DNA of 64,000 bases from an uncultured Desulfovibrio sp. (GTDB lineage Bacteria > Desulfobacterota > Desulfovibrionia > Desulfovibrionales > Desulfovibrionaceae), in the NCBI RefSeq assembly GCF_902477725.1, contig NZ_CABSIF010000005.1, positions 186,001 through 250,000 on the forward strand. The letters run 5' to 3'. Below the pieces are notes generated by a model. That model was not told the origin of the DNA. It made no database searches and saw nothing but the letters and a program-made list of their open reading frames with translations. Below, piece by piece: positions 35,740 through 44,995 of this stretch (positions are counted from its first letter, which is position 1; the number at the start of each line of letters is the position of its first letter). A program made the position numbers and the translations under genes.

Positions 35740-37116
35740 ATGTCCCAGCCTGCGCCGCACATCATCCCCTACTGCCCCCGCCCTTTGCAGTGGCGCTTTC
35801 ATGAGGAGCGCACCCGCTTCTGCGTGCTGCTCTGCCACAGGCGCTTTGGCAAAACAGTAGCGGCGGTCAATGATCTGGTGCGCCAGGCATTGCGCGTGGG
35901 CAAGCACGACTGGCGGGCAGCCTATGCCGCGCCCTTTCTGGGGCAGGCTAAGGCGGTTGCATGGGACTACTGCAAGCAGTTTGCCGGGGCAGTGCCCGGT
36001 ACGCGATTTCTGGAAAGCGAGCTTGTCTGCGTGCTGCCCACCGGGGGCCGCATACGCCTGCTGGGAACGGAAAACGCGCAAGCCCTGCGCGGCCTGTATC
36101 TGGATGATCTGGTGCTGGACGAACCGGCGGACATGCCCCGCGAGGTATGGACGCAGGTGCTGCGCCCCATGCTGGCCGACCGCCAGGGCCGCGCACTGTT
36201 CTGCGGCACTCCTCAAGGCACGGACAACCTGCTCTATGACGTATGGCAGCAGGCAGGCGCTGATGAAGAAGGCATCTGGTCGCGCTTTCGCTTTCCCGCT
36301 TCCGAAACCGGCTACCTGCCGCAGCAGGAGCTGGCAGCGGCGCGCCGGGGCATGGACGAGGCCGAATATCTTCAGGAGTTTGAATGCTCGTTTGCAGCGG
36401 CAGTGCGCGGTGCTTATTACGCGCCTCTGCTAGATACAGCAGAACGCGAGGGGCGCATCCGCCCCCTGCCCCACGCGCCGGAGCTTCCCGTGCATACAGC
36501 ATGGGATCTGGGCATGGATGACGCCACGGCCATCTGGTTTTTTCAGGTGGAGCCCTCGGGCTGCTGGCGCATCCTCGACTACTACGAAGCTTCCGGCGAG
36601 GGGCTGGCGCATTACGCGCAGGTGCTGGCCGCCAAGGCCCGCCCTGCTGAAACTGCGGAAGCCGCCGCTCATGATGTCCATGATGGGGGCATTGCCGGAC
36701 GCGGATTTGTTTACGGCACTCACATTGCCCCGCACGACATCCGCGTGCGCGAACTGGGCACCGGGCTGAGCCGCTGGGAAAGCGCCGCCCAACTGGGCAT
36801 ACGTTTTACCCTGGCCCCGGCTCTCTCGCTGGCTGACGGCATAGATGCCCTGCGCCGCCAGTTGCCGCGCTTCTGGTTTGATGCGGCAGCCTGCGCCCAG
36901 GGCGTAAAGGCCCTGCGGGCCTACAGGCGGCGCTGGAAGGCTGGCTCCGGGCAAGGCTCGCAGGCCGCGCAGGCAGGCTCCGGCCCCTTGCACGACTGGG
37001 CAAGCCACGCGGCAGACGCACTGCGATACGCAGTCACGGGCTTTCGCCCACAGCAGGAAACGGCCTCTGGCGCGCGCCGCGCCCGCACTGACTACGACTT
37101 TTTTGGAGGACGCTGA
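35740..37116 (+). CDS. terL: Terminase large subunit
   Basis: A 458-residue packaging motor. Walker A is CHRRFGKT (K38) and Walker B is LVLDEPAD (D127, E128). The C-terminal RNase H-like nuclease has AWDLGMDDATAIWFF, the HDIRVRELGTG segment and LHDWASHAADALRYA, the last carrying the third acidic residue. Both halves are intact, so ATPase and headful or cos cleavage should both work. The portal and capsid genes follow. The end overlaps the next start by one base. Confidence 0.92.
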   Translation: MSQPAPHIIPYCPRPLQWRFHEERTRFCVLLCHRRFGKTVAAVNDLVRQALRVGKHDWRAAYAAPFLGQAKAVAWDYCKQFAGAVPGTRFLESELVCVLPTGGRIRLLGTENAQALRGLYLDDLVLDEPADMPREVWTQVLRPMLADRQGRALFCGTPQGTDNLLYDVWQQAGADEEGIWSRFRFPASETGYLPQQELAAARRGMDEAEYLQEFECSFAAAVRGAYYAPLLDTAEREGRIRPLPHAPELPVHTAWDLGMDDATAIWFFQVEPSGCWRILDYYEASGEGLAHYAQVLAAKARPAETAEAAAHDVHDGGIAGRGFVYGTHIAPHDIRVRELGTGLSRWESAAQLGIRFTLAPALSLADGIDALRRQLPRFWFDAAACAQGVKALRAYRRRWKAGSGQGSQAAQAGSGPLHDWASHAADALRYAVTGFRPQQETASGARRARTDYDFFGGR

Positions 37117-37874
37117 TGCGCTTTTCCTACGCCCCCATTGTGGACCAACACGCCCGCAATGCCGTTTTTGAACGCATGGAAGCCGAGGGCCTCACAGCCA
37201 GCGCCATGAGTTCTCTGCATAAGCCCACGCTGGCCCAGTGGCAATCAATCACCGCGCCGGAAAGAGGCGTCTTGCTGGGCTGTTACAGCCCACCGCCGGA
37301 GCCCGCCTCTGCTTGCGCTTCCACCCCGGCCCCATTGCTGGCCTGCGCAATGTTCAGTCCTCGCAGAGGGCGGGTGTGGGAGTTTGATTTCACCACCTTT
37401 CGTCAATGGGCGCGGCTGGCAGTGCCCATGGCGCACGGGGGCTTGAGCTGGGCTTTTGCAAACCTCGACTGCGCCGCAGTTATGGGGCTTTGCCCGGCCC
37501 CCAACCGCCATGCCTGGAGGCTGGCCGAAGCCTGCGGATTTCGCGTGCTCGGGCGCTTACCCGGCGCATGTCTGCATACCCGCAAAAAGACATGGGTGGA
37601 CGGCGTACTGGTGCTCTGCACACCGCAGGACTTGTCAGCAATCATTCAACATAAGGAGAACGTCATGGGATTTGGAGGAGGCGGCACGCCCGATGTACCC
37701 GCAGTTGCGCCCGTTCCCAAGCAGGAAGTGGAAAAACCCGTAACCGAGGCCGCCACCGCGGCGCGCCAGAACCAGAAAGACAAAGCCGCCAAGGCTGCGG
37801 GCATCAACGGCTCTGTGTACACCAGCCCGCTTAACCGCGCCGATGCAACGCGCAAAACCCTGCTGGGGCAGTAG
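37116..37874 (+). CDS. GNAT-like phage protein in frame with a small capsid-region protein
   Basis: One 252-residue frame. Residues 1-180 look like a degenerate acetyltransferase of the DUF2824 kind common beside phage head genes (segments LLACAMFSP and NRHAWRLAEACGFRVLGRLPG). Residues 184-252 begin MGFGGGGTPDVPAV and end in a charged region; such Gly-rich short proteins are normally separate genes ahead of the portal. An AAGGAG sits exactly before Met184 (ATG at 37665), so a second protein of 69 residues is very likely made from the same frame. Whether the upstream protein truly reads through is not known. Confidence 0.65.
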   Translation: MRFSYAPIVDQHARNAVFERMEAEGLTASAMSSLHKPTLAQWQSITAPERGVLLGCYSPPPEPASACASTPAPLLACAMFSPRRGRVWEFDFTTFRQWARLAVPMAHGGLSWAFANLDCAAVMGLCPAPNRHAWRLAEACGFRVLGRLPGACLHTRKKTWVDGVLVLCTPQDLSAIIQHKENVMGFGGGGTPDVPAVAPVPKQEVEKPVTEAATAARQNQKDKAAKAAGINGSVYTSPLNRADATRKTLLGQ

Positions 37875-37875
37875 C

Positions 37876-39744
37876 GTGACCGCACACATCCAGAACAGCA
37901 TCGCGCCTGCGGGGCAGCCTGCGCCCCAGAATACCGCGCAATATGCTGTGGACGTACAGGCCCTTTCCCGGCGGCATGATGCCCTGTTGCGCCGCCGCGC
38001 CCCATGGGACGCAGCATGGCAAAGCCTGGCTGATCATTTTTTGCCCACGCGCTGCCGCCTGAATCCGCAGGTGGACGCGTCGGAAGAAGGCCCCATGCTC
38101 AACCGGGGGCTTGTGGACGCCACTGGCATTCTGGCCATGCGTACGCTGGCGGCTGGCCTTCAGGGCGGGCTCACCAGTCCGGCAAGGCCTTGGTTCCGGC
38201 TAAGCCTTGACGATGCCGATCTGGCCCGCAGCCGCCCCGGTCAGGCATGGCTGGACGAAGTCGCCACCCGGATGCGCACCGTGTTCCAGCGGTCAAACTT
38301 CTACAATGCCATGCACACCATGTATGGCGAACTGGGCACCTTTGGCACGGCCTTTGTGTTTGAGCTGGCTGATCCGCAGCACGGGTTCCGCTTTATCCCC
38401 CTTTGCGCGGGGGAATATGCGCTGGACTGCGATGCAACACGGCGGGTGGACACGGTGTTCCGCCGCAGCGCCATGACCCTGCGCCAGATCGTTCAGGCTT
38501 TCGGCCCTTCGGCCCTGCCCGAAACCCTGCGCGAGGCGGCGCGCCGCAATCCCGAGGAGCGGCGCAACGTCATTCAGGCCGTGTACCCGCGTGAAAACAC
38601 GCAGCACGGGCTGGCAGACGCAAGCCGCATGCCGATTGCTTCCGTCTACTGGCTGGAAGGACGCGACGGCAACCGCCATGCCCTCAAGGTTTCGGGATTT
38701 CGCACCTTTCCGGGCTTTGGCCCGCGCTGGGATGTGGCGGGCAACGATGTGTACGGGCGCTCGCCCGCCATGGACGCCCTGCCCGACTGCCGCATGCTGC
38801 AACAGATGGGCGTCACCACGCTCAAGGCCATCCACAAGGCGGTTGACCCGCCCATGAGCGTGGCTGCGGGCCTGCGCTCCGTGGGGCTTGATCTCACCCC
38901 CGGCGGCGTCAACTACGTGGACAGCGCGCCGGGTCAAAGCCCTCAGGCAGCTACGCCCCTGTTGCAGATAAACCCCGACCTCGCTACGGCCCGCAAGGCT
39001 ATGGAGTCGGTTCAGGATCAAATACGCAAAGGACTCTACAACGACCTGTTCAAGCTCATCCTTGACGGCCGCAGCGGCGTAACAGCCAGCGAAATCGCGG
39101 CGCGGGAGGAGGAAAAACTGGTGCTTGTTGGCCCGGTGCTGGAACGGCTGCACGATGAGCTGTTCATTCCGCTCATGGATCGCACCTTCGAGTGCATGCG
39201 CGAGCTGGACATGCTGCCCCCCTGCCCGCCCGAGCTGGCGGGCCGCCGCCTGCGCGTGGAGTTTGTATCCCTGCTGGCGCAGGCCCAGAAGCTGGTGGGC
39301 ATCAATGCGGCAGACCAGTACATGGCCCTGACCCTCAAGGCTTCCAGCGCGTGGCCCGAAGCCCTGGACACCCTCAATGTGGATCATCTGCTGGATAATT
39401 ATGCGGAAAGCCTGGGCCTGCCCGTGAGCCTCACGCGCTCGCCGGAGGAACGCCAGCAATTGCGCGCCGCCAGGGCTGATGCCGCCCAGACGCAGGCCAT
39501 CACAGAAGCCCTTGGCAAGGGGGTGGATATGGTGCGCCAGCTCTCGCAAAGCCCGCTTTCCGGCCCGGACGGCAAACAGGGCAGCGTGCTGGACGGCATC
39601 ACGCGGCTGCTGCGCAACGCCCTGCCGGGCGGCCTTGCCCGCGCTGAACATACGAAAATGGCACCGGCGACAGGACAGGCGACAATGGCGCAAGCGGAGC
39701 AGCATGACGAACCCCAGGGCGCAAAGCCGGAGGAACATCGTTGA
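37876..39744 (+). CDS. Portal (head-tail connector) protein
   Basis: A 622-residue portal of the short-tailed phage (P22/T7-like head-tail connector) class. Recognisable are the N-terminal QALSRRHDALLRRRAPWDAAWQSLADHFLP, GLQGGLTSPARPWFRL, the central DVYGRSPAMDALPD and GVTASEIAAREEE, all typical of connector proteins. A GTG at 37876, one base after the previous stop, is the likely start; an ATG at 37843 inside the previous gene is possible. It forms the dodecameric ring through which the terminase loads DNA. Confidence 0.88.
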   Translation: MTAHIQNSIAPAGQPAPQNTAQYAVDVQALSRRHDALLRRRAPWDAAWQSLADHFLPTRCRLNPQVDASEEGPMLNRGLVDATGILAMRTLAAGLQGGLTSPARPWFRLSLDDADLARSRPGQAWLDEVATRMRTVFQRSNFYNAMHTMYGELGTFGTAFVFELADPQHGFRFIPLCAGEYALDCDATRRVDTVFRRSAMTLRQIVQAFGPSALPETLREAARRNPEERRNVIQAVYPRENTQHGLADASRMPIASVYWLEGRDGNRHALKVSGFRTFPGFGPRWDVAGNDVYGRSPAMDALPDCRMLQQMGVTTLKAIHKAVDPPMSVAAGLRSVGLDLTPGGVNYVDSAPGQSPQAATPLLQINPDLATARKAMESVQDQIRKGLYNDLFKLILDGRSGVTASEIAAREEEKLVLVGPVLERLHDELFIPLMDRTFECMRELDMLPPCPPELAGRRLRVEFVSLLAQAQKLVGINAADQYMALTLKASSAWPEALDTLNVDHLLDNYAESLGLPVSLTRSPEERQQLRAARADAAQTQAITEALGKGVDMVRQLSQSPLSGPDGKQGSVLDGITRLLRNALPGGLARAEHTKMAPATGQATMAQAEQHDEPQGAKPEEHR

Positions 39745-40109
39745 TGGATGTTTTTGCCCCATATGAACAGGCGGAGCAGCGGGAACAAACCAAACAGCAG
39801 GCGCAGCAGCATACCGCCCACCGCGCCCAGACGTTTGATGCCGCCATGCGGGCCGCTGTGGACGGTCTGATGGCCCAGCCTCAGGGCCGTGTATTGCTGC
39901 GCTGGCTGCTACATCTTTGCCGCAACTTCAGCGCTGAAGATGTGGGCAATGCGCCCGAATCCTGCCAAAGCGCACGCCTTTTCTACGCCGAGGGCCAACG
40001 CATGATCGGCATGCGCCTTATGCGCCTCATGCAACAGGCAAACCCAGGGCATTTGCCCAGACTGCTGCAAACCAAGGAGAACGACGCTCATGATCTCGAC
40101 ACCTTCTGA
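39744..40109 (+). CDS. Bbp19-like phage protein
   Basis: A 121-residue soluble protein. After a Gln-rich N-terminus, the segment GRVLLRWLLHLCRNF...AEGQRMIGMRLMRLMQQANPG matches the pattern of the Bbp19 family of Bordetella phage BPP-1, with the (F/Y)xEGxR-x2-G-x-R core. The function is unknown; it lies between portal and scaffold as in BPP-1. Its ATG overlaps the portal stop (TGATG) after GGAGGAAC. Confidence 0.75.
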   Translation: MDVFAPYEQAEQREQTKQQAQQHTAHRAQTFDAAMRAAVDGLMAQPQGRVLLRWLLHLCRNFSAEDVGNAPESCQSARLFYAEGQRMIGMRLMRLMQQANPGHLPRLLQTKENDAHDLDTF

Positions 40110-40632
40110 GGCTTCCTCCACTGCCGAAAACGCCTTTTCCTCTGCGAGCGGCTTTTCCGGCGCAGACCAGAGCAACGGAGGAACCGGCGGTGCCGCCCCT
40201 GCCGCCGCCGCGCCCGAGGCTGCCGCTGGCGCAGAAAATTTCGCTCGATCAAATGAACAGGCCAATTCGCAGGCAGATCCCTATGCCCAGCGCTTGCGCG
40301 AACATGAGGCAGGCCAGCGCCTCCAGTGGCAGGAGCAGGTCAACAAATGGCGCAAGGAGGCCACGGAAGACCCGCAGATCGGCGGTGCAAACCTGCCCGC
40401 CACTGTTGCCCGCGCCCAGCTTGCTCTTGACCGGTTTGATGAAAGCAAGTGCATCGGCCAACTGCTGGAACAGACCGGCTACGGCAACAACCCTGACGTG
40501 CTGCGCTTTTTCAACCGTCTTGCCGATGCCCTCATGGAGGACGGGCTGGTGCAGGGACAGGCAGGAGGTTCCATGCCGCCGCTTGAAGAGCGCATGTACG
40601 CAGGCTGGAGTTCGCGCAGCGGAAGCATCTGA
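40090..40632 (+). CDS. Scaffold-like protein
   Basis: A 180-residue protein. Residues 1-70 are Ala/Ser/Gly-rich and disordered; the C-terminal half is helical, with NPDVLRFFNRLADALMEDGLV, a motif seen in phage scaffold and prohead proteins. AAGGAG precedes the ATG, and the start overlaps the previous gene by 20 bp. Position immediately before the capsid gene supports an assembly scaffold. Confidence 0.75.
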   Translation: MISTPSEASSTAENAFSSASGFSGADQSNGGTGGAAPAAAAPEAAAGAENFARSNEQANSQADPYAQRLREHEAGQRLQWQEQVNKWRKEATEDPQIGGANLPATVARAQLALDRFDESKCIGQLLEQTGYGNNPDVLRFFNRLADALMEDGLVQGQAGGSMPPLEERMYAGWSSRSGSI

Positions 40633-40703
40633 TTTACGCCCCTGCAAATCACAGGTCATAGCAACAACATTTCTTGAGCAACCTGCAAACAGACGAGGGT
40701 ATT

Positions 40704-41696
40704 ATGGCTAATTCCATGGGTTTGGTGGTGTCCCTGGCCGAGATGGAACAGTTCTACCGTGGCGACAAGGCCGGGCAGATCATCGAACTGATGAACAAAA
40801 CCAACGACATCATGGACGATGTGCTCTGGATGGAATCCAACCAGAGCGACGGCCACCTCACCCGCATCCGCACCGGGCTGCCCGAGGTTTACTGGCGCAG
40901 ACTCTATCAGGGTACGCCGCCCTCCAAATCGCAGTGGAGCCAGGTCAAGGAAGGCTGCGGCATCCTTGAAGCCATCATGGAACTGGACGTGGAAGAACTG
41001 CGCCTCTACGGCAGCCGCGACAAGGCCTTTCGCATGAGCGAAGGCGTGGCCTTTGCCGAAGCCATGCGCCAGAAAGTGGCCACCACCCTCTTTTACGGCA
41101 ACAGCAATCTGAACCCCGACGAGTTCAACGGCCTTGCCATGCGCTACCCCGCGCTGGACGCCAAAAACGTGCTCGATGCGGGCGGGCGCGACGAGGGCGG
41201 CTGCACCTCCCTGTGGCTTGTTTCGTGGGGCGCGCAGTCGGTTCACGGCGTCTACCCCAAGGAGAGCAACGGCGGGCTCTCGCACGAAGACCTCAAAACC
41301 TACATGGCTCAGGACCCGGACGGCCGCAAATATCAGGTGGTGGGCGACAAATACAACTGGCGCTGCGGCCTTGCCGTGCGCGACTGGCGCGGCATCGTGC
41401 GCATCGCAAACCTGCCCGTGGCCTCTCTCGGCAAGCGCAAGGGGCAGAGCGGCTTTGTGGATATGCAGAAGCTGACCATCGAAGCCAAGAACCTCATGCC
41501 CCAGCACCTGCGCCAGAAGGCCGTGTGGTACGCCAATGCCGACGTGCTCACCGCCCTTGAGTTGCAGAATTCCGATGCGGGCAACGTGCAGCTGCAGTAC
41601 GGCGAGTTCTTTGACGCCAAGGCCGTGCCCGTGCTGCATGGTCGCCCTGTGCGCCAGTGCGATGCCGTGCTCTCCAACGAAGGCGTGGTGGCCTAA
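40704..41696 (+). CDS. Major capsid protein, BPP-1 (Bbp17) type
   Basis: A 330-residue capsid protein that by length, gene position and composition matches the BPP-1 major capsid group, whose HK97-like fold is circularly permuted. Conserved-looking segments include IELMNKTNDIMDDVLWMESNQSDGHLTRIRTGLPEVYWRRLYQG at the start and QKAVWYANADVLTALE near the end. It contains no obvious cleavage signal. The cement protein follows. The ATG at 40704 follows GAGGG. Confidence 0.85.
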   Translation: MANSMGLVVSLAEMEQFYRGDKAGQIIELMNKTNDIMDDVLWMESNQSDGHLTRIRTGLPEVYWRRLYQGTPPSKSQWSQVKEGCGILEAIMELDVEELRLYGSRDKAFRMSEGVAFAEAMRQKVATTLFYGNSNLNPDEFNGLAMRYPALDAKNVLDAGGRDEGGCTSLWLVSWGAQSVHGVYPKESNGGLSHEDLKTYMAQDPDGRKYQVVGDKYNWRCGLAVRDWRGIVRIANLPVASLGKRKGQSGFVDMQKLTIEAKNLMPQHLRQKAVWYANADVLTALELQNSDAGNVQLQYGEFFDAKAVPVLHGRPVRQCDAVLSNEGVVA

Positions 41697-41797
41697 CCAC
41701 AATCCTTTGTAACGCGCGGAAGCCCTTGCCGGGGCTTCCACGCAGTACCCAGCCTGGTTTTTCGCTGTTCTTCCACTATTCCGCCAAAGGAGTTTTC

Positions 41798-42241
41798 ATG
41801 GCTATTATCGACCGCAATTCCGTGTTTTTTGAAGGCCCCCTTACCGCCAACGCCACGGGACAGCCTGTGGCCCTTACCGGCCTGAAGCTTCCCGGGCGCA
41901 TGGAACCCATGCCCCTGCGGCTTTCTGTTACCGAAGCTTTTGCCCCGGCTGAAACGCAAAGCCTCACCATCTGCATGGAGGAGGCAGATCGCGCCGACGG
42001 CCCCTGGACTGCCGTTCACGGTGCTTCAGTGACTGTGCCGAACCCGGTGGAAGCTCCCGGCCTCGGTCTTGGCGCGCGCCCCTATCTGCGTTTTTTGCCC
42101 CAGAGCGTGCGCAAAAGCTGGCTGCGCCTGACCTTCGCCGTCACGCCCGTTGACGGTAAAACCGTGAACAAGGGACGCATCTTTGCCGCCCTCACGCGGG
42201 AGGAAGACCTGCCCTACGAGCCTGCCATCATGGCTGGCTAA
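41798..42241 (+). CDS. Capsid cement protein, Bbp16-like
   Basis: A 147-residue beta-rich protein directly after the capsid gene. It starts MAIIDRNSVFFEGPLT and ends near VTPVDGKTVNKGRIFAALTRE, the pattern of the Bbp16 cement protein that clamps BPP-1 capsomers. AAAGGAG precedes the ATG. It is followed by a strong terminator. Confidence 0.75.
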   Translation: MAIIDRNSVFFEGPLTANATGQPVALTGLKLPGRMEPMPLRLSVTEAFAPAETQSLTICMEEADRADGPWTAVHGASVTVPNPVEAPGLGLGARPYLRFLPQSVRKSWLRLTFAVTPVDGKTVNKGRIFAALTREEDLPYEPAIMAG

Positions 42242-42261
42242 AACACACCCCGCCACCGTAC

Positions 42262-42299
42262 AGCCTCCGGCCCCCTGCGGGGCTGGCCGGAGGCTTTTT
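42262..42299 (+). terminator. Terminator after the cement protein
   Basis: An 11-bp stem (AGCCTCCGGCC, 42262-42272, with 42285-42295) and a five-T run. It divides head from tail genes and probably lowers tail-gene expression relative to the capsid. Confidence 0.88.
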
Positions 42300-42323
42300 C
42301 TCCTCTTCATCACAGGAACTGTC

Positions 42324-42914
42324 ATGACCATCAGCCAGATAAGCGTGTGGAACCGCGCACTGGGCTTTCTGGGGACGCGCAGTGTCGCCTCCGAGCAGGA
42401 AAACACGCCAGAGGCCCTGCAATGCCGTCTGTATTGGGATTCCGCCCGGCGACAGGTACTGCGCGATTTTCCCTGGAGCTTTGCCCAGCGCAGAACATGG
42501 ATGGCCCTTGTGCCGCTGCCCGAAGGCTACGCGCCGGAATTCCGTTTTGCCTACGCCCTGCCCGATGACTGCCTCAAGGTGCACGAGGTGCGCCACGAGG
42601 GCATTACGGCCCGCCCCTTCTGCCTTGCACAGAATGCGGCGGGCGATGGCTCGCTGCTGCTCACCGACGCGGCGCGCGCCCTTGCCCTGTACACGGAAGA
42701 TGTGCGCAACAGCCGCCTTTTTGATGATCTCTTCGCGCACATGCTGGCCCGCAAGCTGGCGGCTCTCATAGCTGCCCCCCTGCTTAAGGGCAGCAGCCAG
42801 AAGGCAGCCGAGCTGGAGCAGCTCTACGCCGCAAGCCTGCCGCCAGCCCGCAGCGCTGCCGCGTCCGAACGTAGTGACCGCCCGGTGGAAGACCCCTGGC
42901 TTGCCGTGCGCTGA
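42324..42914 (+). CDS. Head-tail adaptor (T7 gp11-like tubular protein A)
   Basis: A 196-residue protein. The N-terminal ALGFLGTRSV...ALQCRLYWDSARRQVLRDFPWSFAQRR is the hallmark of short-tailed phage adaptors, in which a helix packs on the portal. The C-terminus is disordered. Position after the capsid set and before the fibre fits. Confidence 0.82.
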   Translation: MTISQISVWNRALGFLGTRSVASEQENTPEALQCRLYWDSARRQVLRDFPWSFAQRRTWMALVPLPEGYAPEFRFAYALPDDCLKVHEVRHEGITARPFCLAQNAAGDGSLLLTDAARALALYTEDVRNSRLFDDLFAHMLARKLAALIAAPLLKGSSQKAAELEQLYAASLPPARSAAASERSDRPVEDPWLAVR

Positions 42915-42955
42915 GTGCACCCGCAATCACAGCAAAAAACCGCAAGGAGCGAGGC

Positions 42956-44620
42956 ATGACCCTGCCCTACAGCCCCAGCCGCGCCGTGTATGAAGGCAAT
43001 GGCGCAGCAACGTCCTTTCCCTTTGCCTTCAAGGTCTGGAGCACAGACCAGCTTAACATCAGCACCACATCGCCCAAGGGAGAAACCTCTCCTGCGCAGG
43101 GTTGGACAGCCAACATAGGCGAGAGCGGCGGCACTGTTACCTATCTGCACGATGGAACCCCCCTGCCCGCAGGCTGGCGGCTCGCCATTGTGCGCAACAT
43201 GCCCTTTGAGCAGGGCATAGACCTCATATCCGCTTCGCGATTTGATCCGCAGGTTATAGAAGACGGGCTTGATCAGGCCACTGCGGAACTTCAGCAACTG
43301 AACGAAAAACTCGCACGCGCCGTCATCATGCCCGCCACCAGCGACAAATCGCCGGAAGAAGTGGTTGCTTCCATCTATTCCAGCCGTGATGCAGCAGCTC
43401 AAAACGCCACCGCAGCCGCGCGTTCAGCTGCCGCCGCGGCGACCAGCGCCGCAACTGCCGCGCAAACGGTAACTGAAGCGGCAGAGGCAAGTGTGAGCGC
43501 CGCCACTGCACAGGCTGATAGCGCAGCCGCAAGCGCCCAAACAGCGCAAACCGCCGCCCACGCGGCGCAACAGGCCGTGCCGGACAATTTGCTCAGCCGA
43601 TTGTCAGATGCTGAAGCAAAAGCCACCCAGCAGGATACGCGCCTGAATGGGGTTGAGGGTGGCATCACCGCCCTCAGCACAACTCTGATCGGCAGCGTTG
43701 TAACCATGTTTTGCGCTGACAGCTACGTGCCCAACGGCGCTGTTCCGGCTGACGCTGCGGAATACACACGTGAACAGTTCAGGGAGTTTTACGACACGTA
43801 TCTTGCGGGTGGCAAACTGCTCACCTGCACCTATGCCGCCTTTGCCGCCCAAGTGGCCTTGACGGGTAACTGTGCCAAGTTCGCATTGGACACAACAGCC
43901 CAGAAGTTCAAGGTGCCGCTGCTGAAAAATGGCGATTCCATCACTCAGGCAGCCAGCGCCGCAGAGCTGGGCAAGAGTTATAAGGCCGGGTTGCCGAATG
44001 TAAGAGGCGAAATATCCTTGTTTGCCATAGGCTCATCAAACTTCGCCCCACTTGCCGAGACAGCTCAGGTGGCCCCCCCATTCTATAAAGGTTCTGGGTG
44101 GACAAGTTCCCCTGGTGGTACCAGCTCTGCCGGAAGAGGGCTTGGTATAGACCTTTCGCTGTCGAGTGCTGTTTTCAGAGATGGCATTACGACTGTACTC
44201 GATGAACAGATACGCCTGCGACATTTTGTGGTTCTGGCATCCGCGCAGAACAATGCCAGCGTGTTCGATTGGGCAAATTACATGGCGGGCCTTGCAGGCA
44301 AGCTCAATGCAGACATGAGCAACAGACCAGCCTGGTCTCCATACCTTGTGTCCACATGGACAAACGGAACAAGTTGGTACCGTAAGTATTCCGATGGGTT
44401 CATAGAACAGGGCGGCTATCTGGGAGTTACCGGAACCACCGGCTTTACTGTAACATTCCCAACCCCTTTTGCAGGGGCATCATATGTCCTGAATGTGTAT
44501 GCCTTTGATTTGGACCCGAGTTCTGGGCATCCCCGCACTGCGTGGAGAACCCCCTATGGCTTCAATTTTGGAAAAACCTCTTCTGTTATCGATACCAATT
44601 GGTACGCCGCTGGCTACTAA
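42956..44620 (+). CDS. Tail fibre protein
   Basis: A 554-residue fibre. The N-terminal about 110 residues form a virion-anchoring domain (Y-x-G-N-G-A-A-T-S-F-P-F-x-F opening), then an Ala-rich coiled coil (about 145-210), a shaft, and a gp53-like C-terminal receptor-binding domain with SWYRKYSDGFIEQGGYLG, TVTFPTPF and a terminal NWYAAGY. The last part is typical of trimeric fibres that recognise host surface polysaccharide. A chaperone gene follows. Confidence 0.85.
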   Translation: MTLPYSPSRAVYEGNGAATSFPFAFKVWSTDQLNISTTSPKGETSPAQGWTANIGESGGTVTYLHDGTPLPAGWRLAIVRNMPFEQGIDLISASRFDPQVIEDGLDQATAELQQLNEKLARAVIMPATSDKSPEEVVASIYSSRDAAAQNATAAARSAAAAATSAATAAQTVTEAAEASVSAATAQADSAAASAQTAQTAAHAAQQAVPDNLLSRLSDAEAKATQQDTRLNGVEGGITALSTTLIGSVVTMFCADSYVPNGAVPADAAEYTREQFREFYDTYLAGGKLLTCTYAAFAAQVALTGNCAKFALDTTAQKFKVPLLKNGDSITQAASAAELGKSYKAGLPNVRGEISLFAIGSSNFAPLAETAQVAPPFYKGSGWTSSPGGTSSAGRGLGIDLSLSSAVFRDGITTVLDEQIRLRHFVVLASAQNNASVFDWANYMAGLAGKLNADMSNRPAWSPYLVSTWTNGTSWYRKYSDGFIEQGGYLGVTGTTGFTVTFPTPFAGASYVLNVYAFDLDPSSGHPRTAWRTPYGFNFGKTSSVIDTNWYAAGY

Positions 44621-44629
44621 GGAGGCGCC

Positions 44630-44995
44630 ATGTACGCAATCGGACAAAAATTTGAAGGGGTGTACCCGCCCGCAGCCGCACAATGGTGCAATGATAATTG
44701 CGCCATGATGGCGCCTATAGACGGCGGTTTTGAAATACAGACTGCCCCTGCCCCCACGACAACACAGCAGTACGAGAACCTGCGTGCTGCACGTGATGTG
44801 CGTCTTGCAGCTACCGACAAGTATCTGCTGGCCGACTACCCCATCAGCGAGGGCGATCTGGCTCTGGTCAAGACATACCGGGCCGCACTTCGCGCCCTGC
44901 CCGAACAGCCCGGCGCACCGTGGGATGGCGGCGGTGATGAAACACCCTGGCCCGATGCTCCTGGCATTTTGCAGACGGAACAGTCATGCGCATAG
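44630..44995 (+). CDS. Tail fibre assembly/chaperone-like protein
   Basis: A 121-residue protein after a very strong AAGGAGG. Its core (ARDVRLAATDKYLLADYPISE...YRAALRALPEQPGAPW) is the R-x2-R-L-x-x-T-D-x-Y-x4-D and Y-R-x-A-L-R pattern of phage tail fibre assembly proteins. The end overlaps the nozzle gene by 10 bp. Confidence 0.75.
   Translation: MYAIGQKFEGVYPPAAAQWCNDNCAMMAPIDGGFEIQTAPAPTTTQQYENLRAARDVRLAATDKYLLADYPISEGDLALVKTYRAALRALPEQPGAPWDGGGDETPWPDAPGILQTEQSCA

Noticed and set aside
42956..44620. Diversity-generating retroelement target, as in phage BPP-1
   Set aside because: BPP-1-like capsid genes invited the search, but no reverse transcriptase, template repeat or adenine-rich variable repeat is visible in or near the fibre gene; its end is a gp53-like domain.
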